Positions 1-6,227 of a DNA stretch of 6,787 bases are shown piece by piece. Position numbers and translations under genes: made by a program. The notes under the pieces were generated by a model that ran no database searches, was not told where the DNA came from, and saw only the letters and a list, made by a program, of their open reading frames with translations. Position 1 is the stretch's first letter. Each line of letters begins with the position of its first letter. The stretch comes from a bacterium (GTDB lineage Bacteria > Zixibacteria > MSB-5A5 > GN15 > FEB-12), in contig JAUXBJ010000100.1 in assembly GCA_030619425.1 (NCBI GenBank), positions 1 through 6,787 on the forward strand, given 5' to 3'.

Positions 1-6
1 AAGGGC

Positions 7-101
7 GAGGTTCCGACAACACGTCAAGAACTCAGGGCTCCCGACTCGGGACTCTGGTGAGTAATTTGAGAGTCGGAACCCGCAAGGGGGTTCCGACCTA
101 C
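7..101. repeat. Intergenic hairpin repeat element (GGTTCCGAC arms)
   Basis: The 9-mer GGTTCCGAC occurs at 9-17 and 89-97, and its reverse complement GTCGGAACC at 72-80. The last two lie in a perfect 10-bp inverted repeat (GTCGGAACCC at 72-81, GGGTTCCGAC at 88-97) with a 6-base loop, GCAAGG. Between the outer copies sits a separate small palindrome, TCCCGA-C-TCGGGA, at 39-51. There is no T-tract after the hairpin on either strand, so a terminator is unlikely. This looks like a dispersed REP- or MITE-like intergenic element. That it is dispersed is inferred, since only one locus is visible. Nothing in 1-150 looks coding. Confidence 0.6.
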
Positions 102-152
102 GGGACTGTCTGCCGTTGTCGCTATCTAATCCCCGATTTTACCGGATGAACC

Positions 153-197
153 AAAAAAAACCGGGTCCCTCGCCGCCTCAGGCGATATGGAACCCGG
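153..197 (-). terminator. Intrinsic terminator of the TPR lipoprotein / secreted protein operon
   Basis: Read on the minus strand, CCGGGTTCC (197-189) can pair with GGGACCCGG (169-161), allowing one mismatch. An inner CGCC-TGA-GGCG hairpin stacks within it, and a run of eight T follows directly (160-153). It lies about 23 bases after the stop codon of the secreted protein gene, the usual place for a rho-independent terminator. Confidence 0.9.
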
Positions 198-220
198 CGT
201 AATCAGTTCTTGCAGTATAT

Positions 221-793
221 CTAGTCCGACTTTCTCACGACCCACACCGGAATGATCTGCTTCTCGGCTTCACGGTCGTAACCCAGGGTGTCCGGCGGCT
301 CACCCGGTTGAATCCGTTTGGCGATGATCAGGAGGCTGTTATTCGGTCGCGTAGTCGTAGTATCGACGGTGAACTCCGTTATCGGCTTCTTGTCCGGCGA
401 GGACACGAACAGCGTTACCAGTCGACCTTTCCCCGGCGGGAGTGTATTCTTGTTGGGGCCCAGATTGGCCATCAACCCCATGGTGACACACTGAATAGCC
501 GTGTCGGCACGGAAGCCCTTGAGGTCGAACTTCTCTACCCGACCACCGGTGTAGACGGCTGAGTCCCCCCTCAGTCGAGTCTTACCACCGATCAACTGTA
601 GTGGGATCGTCAAGCCATCCACCCACTCGTCGTTAGTATACGAGATGTCGACTTTCCAGTTGTAGTCGTCGATTTTGGACAGATCGGCGTACAGGGTATC
701 CGGTATGCCGAAGGCGTCGGTCTGGGCCGATACGAATACCGGGAACAGACACAACAGGGTGACCAGGGCAAATACGTTAGCTTTTTGTTTCAT
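221..793 (-). CDS. Small Sec-exported protein with cohesin-like beta domain, function unknown
   Basis: A protein of 190 residues exported by the Sec route. I chose the ATG at 793 because it gives a standard signal peptide (MKQK, hydrophobic core at about residues 5-21, probable cleavage VSA|QT after residue 23). It also has GGAG five bases upstream. An in-frame ATG at 868 would overlap the preceding gene and put 25 polar residues before the signal peptide. The mature part is a single beta-rich domain. It contains the pattern WKVDISYTNDEWVDGLTIPL followed by glycine-rich turns and LPPGKGRLVTLFV. This resembles cohesin-like secreted domains common in FCB-group genomes. That is a resemblance recalled from pattern, not a search result. 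No enzyme motif, dockerin or sorting tail is visible; there is one cysteine in the mature chain. It lies 62 bases after the TPR lipoprotein gene and is followed by a terminator, so it is probably the last gene of that operon. Function is unknown. Confidence 0.75.
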   Translation of the reverse strand: MKQKANVFALVTLLCLFPVFVSAQTDAFGIPDTLYADLSKIDDYNWKVDISYTNDEWVDGLTIPLQLIGGKTRLRGDSAVYTGGRVEKFDLKGFRADTAIQCVTMGLMANLGPNKNTLPPGKGRLVTLFVSSPDKKPITEFTVDTTTTRPNNSLLIIAKRIQPGEPPDTLGYDREAEKQIIPVWVVRKSD

Positions 794-802
794 CCTTACT
801 CC

Positions 803-815
803 ACTCATTATGAGT
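803..815. promoter_or_regulatory. 13-bp palindrome just upstream of the secreted protein's ribosome binding site
   Basis: ACTCAT-T-ATGAGT is a perfect inverted repeat with one central base. It ends next to the GGAG ribosome binding site (798-802) of the 221-793 gene. It could be a small operator or an RNA hairpin that affects ribosome access. It could also be chance, since 6-bp arms are short. A weak internal promoter (TTGCCG, 17 bases, AATAAA on the minus strand) lies just upstream, overlapping the end of the TPR gene's trailing sequence. Confidence 0.3.
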
Positions 816-855
816 CCATGTTTATTCTTGATACAATTCCCATCGGCAAAGGATC

Positions 856-2346
856 CTAAGTTCCCCATCCTTCTTCCGGCTGCAACAACATCGATCGCAA
901 CCGGCCGATCAGTGAATCGGCCCGTTCGGGCTGGTTCAACTCGTTTCGATATATTGCCGCCGCCTTGAGCAGGCCGCTACGGCCGGGATCGGACTGGGGA
1001 TATTTATCAAACAGGGTAACCAGTAACTCCGCCGACCGCTGATAATCGTCCCAGCGACGGTAGAGATCGGCCTTGAATACCAGAGCGCGGGCTTCTATCA
1101 TTGTTCCGGCACCGCGCGTAGCTATCTCATCGTAATACCCCTCGGCCTCCCGGTACCATTTCTGCGCTTCATCGTTCCGGCCCATGTCCCGGTAATGGTC
1201 ACCAAGATGCAGATAGGTGGCCATGGCTCGCTCCGAGCCCCGGTATTTCTCAATCAGGTACTTGTATTCGGTTTCAGCTCGGTTCCAGCGCTGCAGCCGT
1301 TCGAACGACCGGGCGATCGTAAACTGTACCAGCGGCGTGGCGGCATAGTAGCGCGGATAGTTTCTCTTGAGATCGATCAAAATCTCACGGGCGTCGAGGA
1401 AGTCGCCTTTCTCCATTTTCATCAGGGCGATTTTGAATTTCAACCGAGGGCGGTAGAGGCTGTCGGCCGGTTCCAGTTGCGACAACAGGGACTCATACAT
1501 GGCGACGGCGCTGTCCACGCAATTGGCCATACGGGCATAAGTGTCGGCAATGTTGACTCGGATGGCGACATGATTTTCACCGGTACTATCCCGAAGCTGC
1601 CTAAGCTCACTAATCACGCTTTGCCATCGGCCTGTCTCATGATACAGTCGGGCCAGCGCGGTGTGGGCCGCCGTGGCCACCTTGCCGCCGGGTTCCAGAG
1701 CAGCCAGAGACCGATAGTAGTCCTCTGCCTTCTCATAATGCCCCATAGCCGCTGAGGTATCGCCAACCGAGTTGACTATCTGGAAGATGTGCAAAGGCAA
1801 CATGAACAGCACATCCACAACCTCGCCGGAGTCATCAACCGGCGGGTAATAGTTCTTCAGAGCCCCATGATACACGGTCAGGGCGCTGTCCCATTGGTCC
1901 GATGCCTGCAGAGCTCGGCCCAGGCTGATATTTGTGGTAACCTGCGCCGCTCCTTCGTATGAAGTCTTGTCCAATAGTCGGCTGAGGATAGAAACGCAGG
2001 TGTCAAAACTGCGCGCTCGAAAATAGAGCGAGGCCAGCCGGTTGGCGGACTGGAAAGCCAGGTATCGTATCTCACGGTGTTCGACAGGATGCTCCGTGCC
2101 GGAGATGGAGTCAAGAACCGAGAGTGAGAATTCGAGTGTCTCGCCGTAGGCGTCGGCGGCCGACTTCCTGATAGCCGTCCGCGACTGTTCAGGCGCCGAG
2201 GCGGCATCTTTCATCTGTCGATCGGCTTGGTAGTAAAGTCGTTCGACCTCGTACCTGAGCCGCACCGCCCGGTTGTCCGAGCAGGAGACCAGACTCAAGG
2301 CAATAACAAGCATCGCTACCGCAGCTATGGTTTTCTGATAATCCAT
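856..2346 (-). CDS. TPR-repeat lipoprotein
   Basis: A 496-residue lipoprotein built almost entirely of tetratricopeptide repeats. The N-terminus has a type II signal peptide: MDYQK, hydrophobic residues 6-19, then the lipobox L-V-S-C with the lipidated Cys at 22. An aspartate at +2 after the Cys is absent (S-D follows, so D is at +3), so outer-membrane sorting is possible under the E. coli rule. About eight helix-turn-helix units of the TPR type can be seen from about residue 130 to 470. Clear examples carry GRALQASDQWDSALTVY, LARLYHETGRWQSVISEL, IARSFERLQRWNRAETEY and LGDHYRDMGRNDEAQKWY. TPR domains bind other proteins, so an assembly or scaffold role at the envelope is likely, but the partner is unknown. 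The ATG at 2346 is preceded by AGAAGA, a weak ribosome binding site. It resembles BamD/YbgF-type TPR lipoproteins in design but is much longer, and I do not assign it to them. It probably forms an operon with the downstream secreted protein. Confidence 0.88.
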   Translation of the reverse strand: MDYQKTIAAVAMLVIALSLVSCSDNRAVRLRYEVERLYYQADRQMKDAASAPEQSRTAIRKSAADAYGETLEFSLSVLDSISGTEHPVEHREIRYLAFQSANRLASLYFRARSFDTCVSILSRLLDKTSYEGAAQVTTNISLGRALQASDQWDSALTVYHGALKNYYPPVDDSGEVVDVLFMLPLHIFQIVNSVGDTSAAMGHYEKAEDYYRSLAALEPGGKVATAAHTALARLYHETGRWQSVISELRQLRDSTGENHVAIRVNIADTYARMANCVDSAVAMYESLLSQLEPADSLYRPRLKFKIALMKMEKGDFLDAREILIDLKRNYPRYYAATPLVQFTIARSFERLQRWNRAETEYKYLIEKYRGSERAMATYLHLGDHYRDMGRNDEAQKWYREAEGYYDEIATRGAGTMIEARALVFKADLYRRWDDYQRSAELLVTLFDKYPQSDPGRSGLLKAAAIYRNELNQPERADSLIGRLRSMLLQPEEGWGT

Positions 2347-2392
2347 TATCTTCTATATCGGACGGCTGTACATCCCATAAATCCGTGAACCG

Positions 2393-2437
2393 CCAAAATA
2401 TAGAAATGATTGGGCCTGCCGCCAAGCCATATTTTGG
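2393..2437. repeat. 9-bp inverted repeat flanking the TPR-operon promoter
   Basis: CCAAAATAT (2393-2401) and ATATTTTGG (2429-2437) are perfect reverse complements 27 bases apart. The first arm overlaps the proposed -10 box and the second lies just upstream of the proposed -35 box. This layout would suit a dimeric regulator bound at two half-sites or by looping. Regulation is inferred; only the repeat is seen. Confidence 0.45.
2397..2425 (-). promoter_or_regulatory. Likely sigma-70-type promoter for the TPR lipoprotein operon
   Basis: On the minus strand, TTGGCG (2425-2420) is separated by 17 bases from TATATT (2402-2397). This is 4/6 and 5/6 match to the sigma-70 consensus with ideal spacing. 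It leaves a leader of about 45 bases before the ATG at 2346. Its -10 has the same sequence as the -10 before the polyferredoxin gene. Confidence 0.55.
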
Positions 2438-2450
2438 ACATACCAGTAGG

Positions 2451-2552
2451 GCAGGATCCCTGCGATCCTGCCACGCGCGAAGCGCGAAAAGCAGGCTTGC
2501 CTGTCAGGAGCACCCTTCGACTCCGCTCAGGGCAGGCTCGCTCCTGACCTAC
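2451..2552. repeat. Mosaic intergenic repeat of consecutive hairpins
   Basis: Four perfect inverted repeats follow one another. They are GCAGGATC/GATCCTGC (2451-2458, 2464-2471), CGCGC-GAA-GCGCG (2474-2486), CAGGC-TT-GCCTG (2492-2503) and GTCAGGAGC/GCTCCTGAC (2503-2511, 2540-2548). The last pair encloses an inner CCCT...AGGG stem. The inner text CCCTTCGACTCCGCTCAGGG looks like a repeat motif often seen between genes in environmental bacterial genomes (recalled, not searched). It lies 10 bases beyond the polyferredoxin stop codon. There is no T-tract, so it is not a classical terminator, but it could stabilise mRNA 3' ends. Confidence 0.6.
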
Positions 2553-2561
2553 AAGAGTAAC

Positions 2562-3653
2562 TTACCTTCTGAACCGGAAACTAATCGCGTCCTCGGGGCA
2601 CGATGCGGCGCACTCACCGCACGATGTGCAGTCTGGTAAAACCTTCTTGCTGCGCTCCACCATCGGCTTGATCGTCGGACAAGGGCTGGCTTCAAAACAT
2701 TCTTCGCACTCGGTGCATTTCTCGTAGTCGATCCTGATGCGACCGGGAGCAATCTTCTCTAACAACCAGGTCAAAGCGCCGATCGGGCAGATCAGGTAGC
2801 AGAAGGGGCGATAGAGCATCAGACTGGCGATTATCAGAATACCGAACATGATGAACCATCGGGCGCTATTCCAGCCCCAGTGGAGCAGCTCGAAAAAATT
2901 CACCGGCTCGTACATACTGTAGGCCGCAAAGGCTGTCCACATATTCTGGGCCTCGCCGGTGCCGACTTGCTCACCGAGAAAAGCGATGTGATCCTTGACG
3001 GCGAAGAAGGTGAGAAAGAACATCGCCAGCAAACCCAGACGAACGGCGTTGAAGAGATTGAAATTGAAGTTCTTGAAACGCGGTTTGAACGGAATCTTGT
3101 TGACCAGATCCTGAAGCGCCCCTAACGGGCAGACCCACCCGCAGAACAGCTTGCGTCCGATCAGACTGGGGATCATCATAGCTGCGAACAAGGCCAGGAA
3201 GGCCGGGAAGAACTCACCCCAGGTGAATTTGAACATAAACAGCTTGGTGGAAGCACACATCGGCGACGGGTGCAAGGGGAAAAAGTAATCGAGTCCATAT
3301 AGCGCGAACGCCACGAGCAGAAGCGCGATCCGGACCCATGGCCGTACCCAGCCTCCGATTAATAGCACCACCGCGATCAACATCAGCACCGCGAACCCGA
3401 GGAACTTGCCGGTCATCAGAAAATCGATCGGGCCGGGCGGCGTGCGTTCGCCCCGCTTCTCCCCCTCAATGACAGCTATAGGCGCAGCCTCGCCCTGTTC
3501 GGTGGACTCAGTTTCAGTCTGTGAGGTAGTAGCGTCGGAGTGAGAGTCAACGGAATCCAGTGCTACCGCCGTCTGGAACGGACTCACCATTAGCCACGCA
3601 GCGGCCAGTGTTATGACCGCGAGGGCAAACCATCGAATGTCTTTCATTTTCAT
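2562..3653 (-). CDS. Membrane polyferredoxin, NapH / NosR-C-terminal-like 4Fe-4S protein
   Basis: A 363-residue integral membrane iron-sulfur protein, probably moving electrons between the quinone pool or cytoplasm and a periplasmic partner. After a signal-like helix (residues 3-31, ending QTAVA) comes a polar linker rich in Ser, Thr and Glu, residues 32-75. Several membrane helices follow. Two cysteine pairs of the NapH type stand at helix ends: CGWVCP (C171, C175) and CYLICP (C285, C289). The C-terminus has two ferredoxin clusters: C313, C316, C319, C325 and C342, C345, C348, C352. The second is canonical CxxCxxCxxxCP; the first has two extra residues before its last Cys. There is no FMN-binding domain as in full-length NosR, and no nap, nos or rnf gene nearby, so the pathway is unknown. 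I chose the ATG at 3653 because the promoter ends seven bases upstream of it. An in-frame TTG at 3674 would lie inside the promoter spacer. The ATG at 3647 is an alternative. Confidence 0.85.
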   Translation of the reverse strand: MKMKDIRWFALAVITLAAAWLMVSPFQTAVALDSVDSHSDATTSQTETESTEQGEAAPIAVIEGEKRGERTPPGPIDFLMTGKFLGFAVLMLIAVVLLIGGWVRPWVRIALLLVAFALYGLDYFFPLHPSPMCASTKLFMFKFTWGEFFPAFLALFAAMMIPSLIGRKLFCGWVCPLGALQDLVNKIPFKPRFKNFNFNLFNAVRLGLLAMFFLTFFAVKDHIAFLGEQVGTGEAQNMWTAFAAYSMYEPVNFFELLHWGWNSARWFIMFGILIIASLMLYRPFCYLICPIGALTWLLEKIAPGRIRIDYEKCTECEECFEASPCPTIKPMVERSKKVLPDCTSCGECAASCPEDAISFRFRR

Positions 3654-3660
3654 GCGGCCC

Positions 3661-3688
3661 AATATAACATTCAATTCATCGACGTCAA
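3661..3688 (-). promoter_or_regulatory. Near-consensus promoter for a probably leaderless mRNA
   Basis: On the minus strand, TTGACG (3688-3683) is separated by 16 bases from TATATT (3666-3661), matching the sigma-70 consensus 5/6 in each box. Only seven bases, GGGCCGC, separate the -10 from the ATG at 3653. Transcription should therefore start at or next to that ATG. No Shine-Dalgarno sequence precedes it, which agrees with a leaderless transcript. Confidence 0.6.
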
Positions 3689-3735
3689 CATGGACCGGAC
3701 CGATTTATGTTTTCGTTCCGCAACTTTGCGTAGTC

Positions 3736-3766
3736 GTGCCCGCATGATTTCCGATCGTGCGGGCGC
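3736..3766. repeat. Intergenic hairpin between the divergent polyferredoxin and CDF genes
   Basis: GCCCGCA (3738-3744) and TGCGGGC (3758-3764) are perfect reverse complements with a 13-base loop. The stem extends by a G-T and a G-C pair to 3736 and 3766. It sits in the 200-base gap between two divergent genes, about 50 bases upstream of the polyferredoxin promoter. No T-tract follows. It could be an operator or a remnant of a repeat. Confidence 0.35.
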
Positions 3767-3834
3767 AGGCCGCCGAGTCTGAGTTTTGCCGACGTTGATG
3801 TACGAAACTATGGTGACGGTCGACTGTTAATAGG

Positions 3835-3862
3835 TTGCGCCGAGAGAATTTGCCGATATTTT
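3835..3862 (+). promoter_or_regulatory. Possible weak promoter for the CDF transporter gene
   Basis: TTGCGC (3835-3840) and TATTTT (3857-3862) are 16 bases apart, 26 bases before the ATG at 3889. The boxes match the consensus only 3/6 and 4/6, so this is a weak candidate chosen mainly for position and spacing. A transcript from here would include the GGAAG ribosome binding site at 3877-3881. Confidence 0.25.
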
Positions 3863-3888
3863 AGGCGCTAACGAATGGAAGAACAGAT

Positions 3889-4806
3889 ATGAACGAACGC
3901 CACGCCCACAGCCACGTATCCGGCCGCAAGCTGGCCTGGACGATACTGTTCAATCTCGGCATTACAGCGGCCGAGTTTGTCGGCGGTATCATCTCCGGCT
4001 ATTTGGCTTTGTTGGCCGACGCCGTTCACAATTTGTCCGACGTGGCCGCGCTGATACTTGCCTGGCTCGGCGTCAAGGGATCCAATCTGCCGGCGACCAA
4101 GCGCTCGACTTACGGATACAAGCGGGTCGAGGTGATAACGGCCATGGTCTCGGCGGTGGCGCTGGTGGTCATTGCGATTTTCATTCTTCGTGAGGCGTAC
4201 CTGCGCCTGTTGGCGCCGCAGCCGATCACGCACGCCTGGCTGTTTCTCACGGTCGCGACAATCGGGCTGGTGGGCAATCTTGTCTCGGTCTGGCTGCTGC
4301 ATAGCGAGAAAGGCAAATCGCTCAACATGAAGACTGCCTTTCTCCACATGGCCTACGACACAGTCTCATCGGTCGGAGTCCTCATCGGTGGCGTCGTGAT
4401 CATCCTCACCGGCTGGGTTATCATAGATGTCATCCTCTCCTGCCTGATCGCCCTGGCCATCGTCTATTCGTCTTACCTGGTGATCAGGGAGGCGCTGCTG
4501 GTGTTTCTGGAAGCAGCACCGGAAGGTATCGATTTCGACAGCGTTCTCGATGCCGTTCGACAGATGAACAAGGTGCAGGACTGTCATCATCTTCACATCT
4601 GGTCACTGTCTTCCAGGGACGTGGCGCTCTCCTGCCACGTCTGTCTGGACGAGGCCGATTTTCAGGCCGGGCCGGATGTCGTCGCTGATATCAATCGGAT
4701 GCTCATGGAGAAGTTCCAAATCGGGCTCGGTACTATCCAAATTGAAAAAGTACGATGCAACCATGACGACGACACCTGTCACGACCGGGAGATTTCGCGA
4801 TCATGA
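3889..4806 (+). CDS. Cation diffusion facilitator (CDF) transporter, CzcD/ZitB type, likely zinc exporter
   Basis: A 305-residue inner-membrane protein that probably exports Zn2+ (perhaps Co2+ or Cd2+) from the cytoplasm in exchange for protons. Six transmembrane helices span about residues 15-205. The transport site is visible as two HxxxD motifs: H47-D51 (HNLSD) in helix 2 and H153-D157 (HMAYD) in helix 5. In this family two His and two Asp indicate zinc preference, whereas Mn or Fe exporters usually have other residues. Also typical are GYLALLADAVHNLSD and TYGYKRVEV. The C-terminal cytoplasmic domain (about 210-290) has the usual HHLHIW motif. The ends are metal-binding in character: HAHSH at residues 5-9 and a tail with C290, H292, three Asp, C297 and H298. 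Length is normal. The ATG is preceded by GGAAG seven bases upstream. The last codons overlap the methyltransferase start by four bases. No metalloregulator gene or recognised operator is seen nearby. Confidence 0.92.
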   Translation: MNERHAHSHVSGRKLAWTILFNLGITAAEFVGGIISGYLALLADAVHNLSDVAALILAWLGVKGSNLPATKRSTYGYKRVEVITAMVSAVALVVIAIFILREAYLRLLAPQPITHAWLFLTVATIGLVGNLVSVWLLHSEKGKSLNMKTAFLHMAYDTVSSVGVLIGGVVIILTGWVIIDVILSCLIALAIVYSSYLVIREALLVFLEAAPEGIDFDSVLDAVRQMNKVQDCHHLHIWSLSSRDVALSCHVCLDEADFQAGPDVVADINRMLMEKFQIGLGTIQIEKVRCNHDDDTCHDREISRS

Positions 4807-6167
4807 CGGCGCAGGGAAAAATCGTCACGCTGGATGTCATCGACCTGGCTTTCGACGGTAAGTCGGTGGCGCACCTTGATGATGGCAAAGTTGTCTTTCT
4901 CAAAGGCGGCCTGCCCGGCGAGACAGTCGAGGCCGAAATCGTGCGCTCGAAGCCTCGCTACGATCAGGGAGTTGTGCACCGCATCATCAAGAAATCGGAC
5001 CAGCGGATCGACCCCCTCTGTGCCCATTTCGAGCGATGCGGCGGTTGCACTTGGCAGGACCTCAGGTACGAACAGCAGCTTTCTTACAAACAGAAACAAG
5101 TGGCCGACTGTCTCGAAAGACTCGGCGGGTTTGACACTATCGAAGTCAAAGAGATTATGGGCGTCGACGATCCGTTCTGGTATCGCAACAAGATGGAGTT
5201 TTCGTTTCACGTAGCTGAGGACGATTCGATGCGTCTCGGCCTGCATGAACGCGGACATTTCGACCGTATTTTCGATCTTGAAAAATGCTACCTCCAATCC
5301 CAACTATCCAACGAAATCGTCGCCTGGGTGCGGCAGTTTGCGGTCTCGAACGATATCCCGGCTTACGACGTCAAAACGCACGAGGGATACATGCGCTTTC
5401 TGGTTATTCGCCAGGGCGTGCGCACCGATCAGACAATGGTTAACCTGGTCACCAACCGGGGGGAGTTCCCGTCGGTTGACACTTTCGTCGCTCAGATGAC
5501 CGAAGCGCTTGGGCAGATCACAACGATCATTCACAACCAGACCGGCAAACTGTCCAACGTGGCTGTCGGAGAAACCGAAAACGTCCTCTATGGTCCCGGC
5601 TTCATCGAAGAGCAACTGTTCGATTGTCGTTTTCGTATCCGGGCCAATTCGTTTTTCCAGACCAATTCACTTCAGGCGGAAAAACTTTACGGAGTCGCGT
5701 TTGCTATGCTTCAACCGGAGCCGACCGACAAGGTGCTCGACCTTTACTGCGGCGCCGGGACTATCGGAATCCTGCTGGCCGACCGCGTCGACAGAGTTGT
5801 CGGTGTAGAACTGGTTGAGGACGCTGTCAGGGCGGCGCGAGAAAACGCTGCGCTGAACGGCATCGAGAATATCAGTTTTCACCAGGGTCACGTCAGGGAT
5901 TATCTCAAACAGCAGCGTAGCAGCGCCGCAGAGTTCTCTACGCTGATCATCGATCCACCGCGGGCGGGATTGCATCCCAAAGCGGTCAAACGAATCATCG
6001 AAATGCAACCGGAGAAACTTCTCTATATCTCATGCAACCCATCGACTTTCGCCCGTGACGCCAAATCGTTCGCGCAGGCGGGTTATGATTTGCCGCTGGT
6101 TCAGCCGGTTGACATGTTTCCACACACCATGCATATCGAACTAGTGGGGCGATTCTTTCGTAATTAG
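4803..6167 (+). CDS. rlmD: 23S rRNA (uracil-C5)-methyltransferase, RlmD/TrmA (RumA) family
   Basis: A 454-residue cytoplasmic enzyme that transfers a methyl group from S-adenosylmethionine to C5 of a uridine in RNA. RlmD modifies U1939 of 23S rRNA in E. coli. The order of parts matches the family. An N-terminal TRAM-like beta domain (residues 1-62) is followed by a [4Fe-4S] site C73, C79, C82 (CGGC) plus C162 (EKCYL). The SAM-binding loop is VLDLYCGAGT at 311-320. DPPRAGLHP starts at D384, and the catalytic Cys is C411 in ISCNPSTFARD. HTMHIELV is near the end. All cluster and catalytic residues are present, so the enzyme should be active. The exact uridine cannot be told: the paralogues RlmC and RlmCD are close, and TrmA lacks this cluster. 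The ATG overlaps the CDF stop as ATGA. GGGAG lies 11 bases upstream, a long spacing, so translation is probably coupled to the transporter gene. Confidence 0.93.
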   Translation: MTAQGKIVTLDVIDLAFDGKSVAHLDDGKVVFLKGGLPGETVEAEIVRSKPRYDQGVVHRIIKKSDQRIDPLCAHFERCGGCTWQDLRYEQQLSYKQKQVADCLERLGGFDTIEVKEIMGVDDPFWYRNKMEFSFHVAEDDSMRLGLHERGHFDRIFDLEKCYLQSQLSNEIVAWVRQFAVSNDIPAYDVKTHEGYMRFLVIRQGVRTDQTMVNLVTNRGEFPSVDTFVAQMTEALGQITTIIHNQTGKLSNVAVGETENVLYGPGFIEEQLFDCRFRIRANSFFQTNSLQAEKLYGVAFAMLQPEPTDKVLDLYCGAGTIGILLADRVDRVVGVELVEDAVRAARENAALNGIENISFHQGHVRDYLKQQRSSAAEFSTLIIDPPRAGLHPKAVKRIIEMQPEKLLYISCNPSTFARDAKSFAQAGYDLPLVQPVDMFPHTMHIELVGRFFRN

Positions 6168-6216
6168 ATTATGGATTGTACTTCGGTTTTGCAGCGCTGC
6201 TGCCGATCACTATTTG

Positions 6217-6223
6217 AAGGAGG
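6217..6223 (+). promoter_or_regulatory. Strong Shine-Dalgarno sequence fixing the DUF885 gene start
   Basis: AAGGAGG lies four bases before the ATG at 6228. It is the strongest ribosome binding site in the window and supports this start for the truncated gene. The 60-base gap after the methyltransferase contains a 10-bp palindrome, GCAGCGCTGC (6191-6200), but no T-tract, so read-through from the methyltransferase gene is possible. Confidence 0.8.
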
Positions 6224-6227
6224 CAAA

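Noticed and set aside
794..868. An upstream ATG at 868 that would lengthen the secreted protein by 25 residues.
   Set aside because: It overlaps the end of the TPR gene, places polar residues before the signal peptide, and lacks the GGAG seen before the ATG at 793.
1195..1755. A 186-codon open frame on the plus strand inside the TPR lipoprotein gene.
   Set aside because: It is antisense to a gene with a clear lipobox and TPR repeats, and its translation has no family features.
2451..2552. Hairpin cluster as a CRISPR array or tRNA-like gene.
   Set aside because: The hairpins differ from each other, there are no equal repeats with equal spacers, and no cloverleaf or T-loop sequence is present.
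4779..5303. A 174-codon open frame on the minus strand opposite the methyltransferase gene.
   Set aside because: It lies antisense to the well-supported RlmD-type gene, shows no recognisable domain or signal, and is explained by codon bias of the real gene.
6191..6200. Palindrome GCAGCGCTGC after the methyltransferase gene as a terminator.
   Set aside because: It has no loop-forming spacer and no T-tract after it on the plus strand; termination here is not supported.
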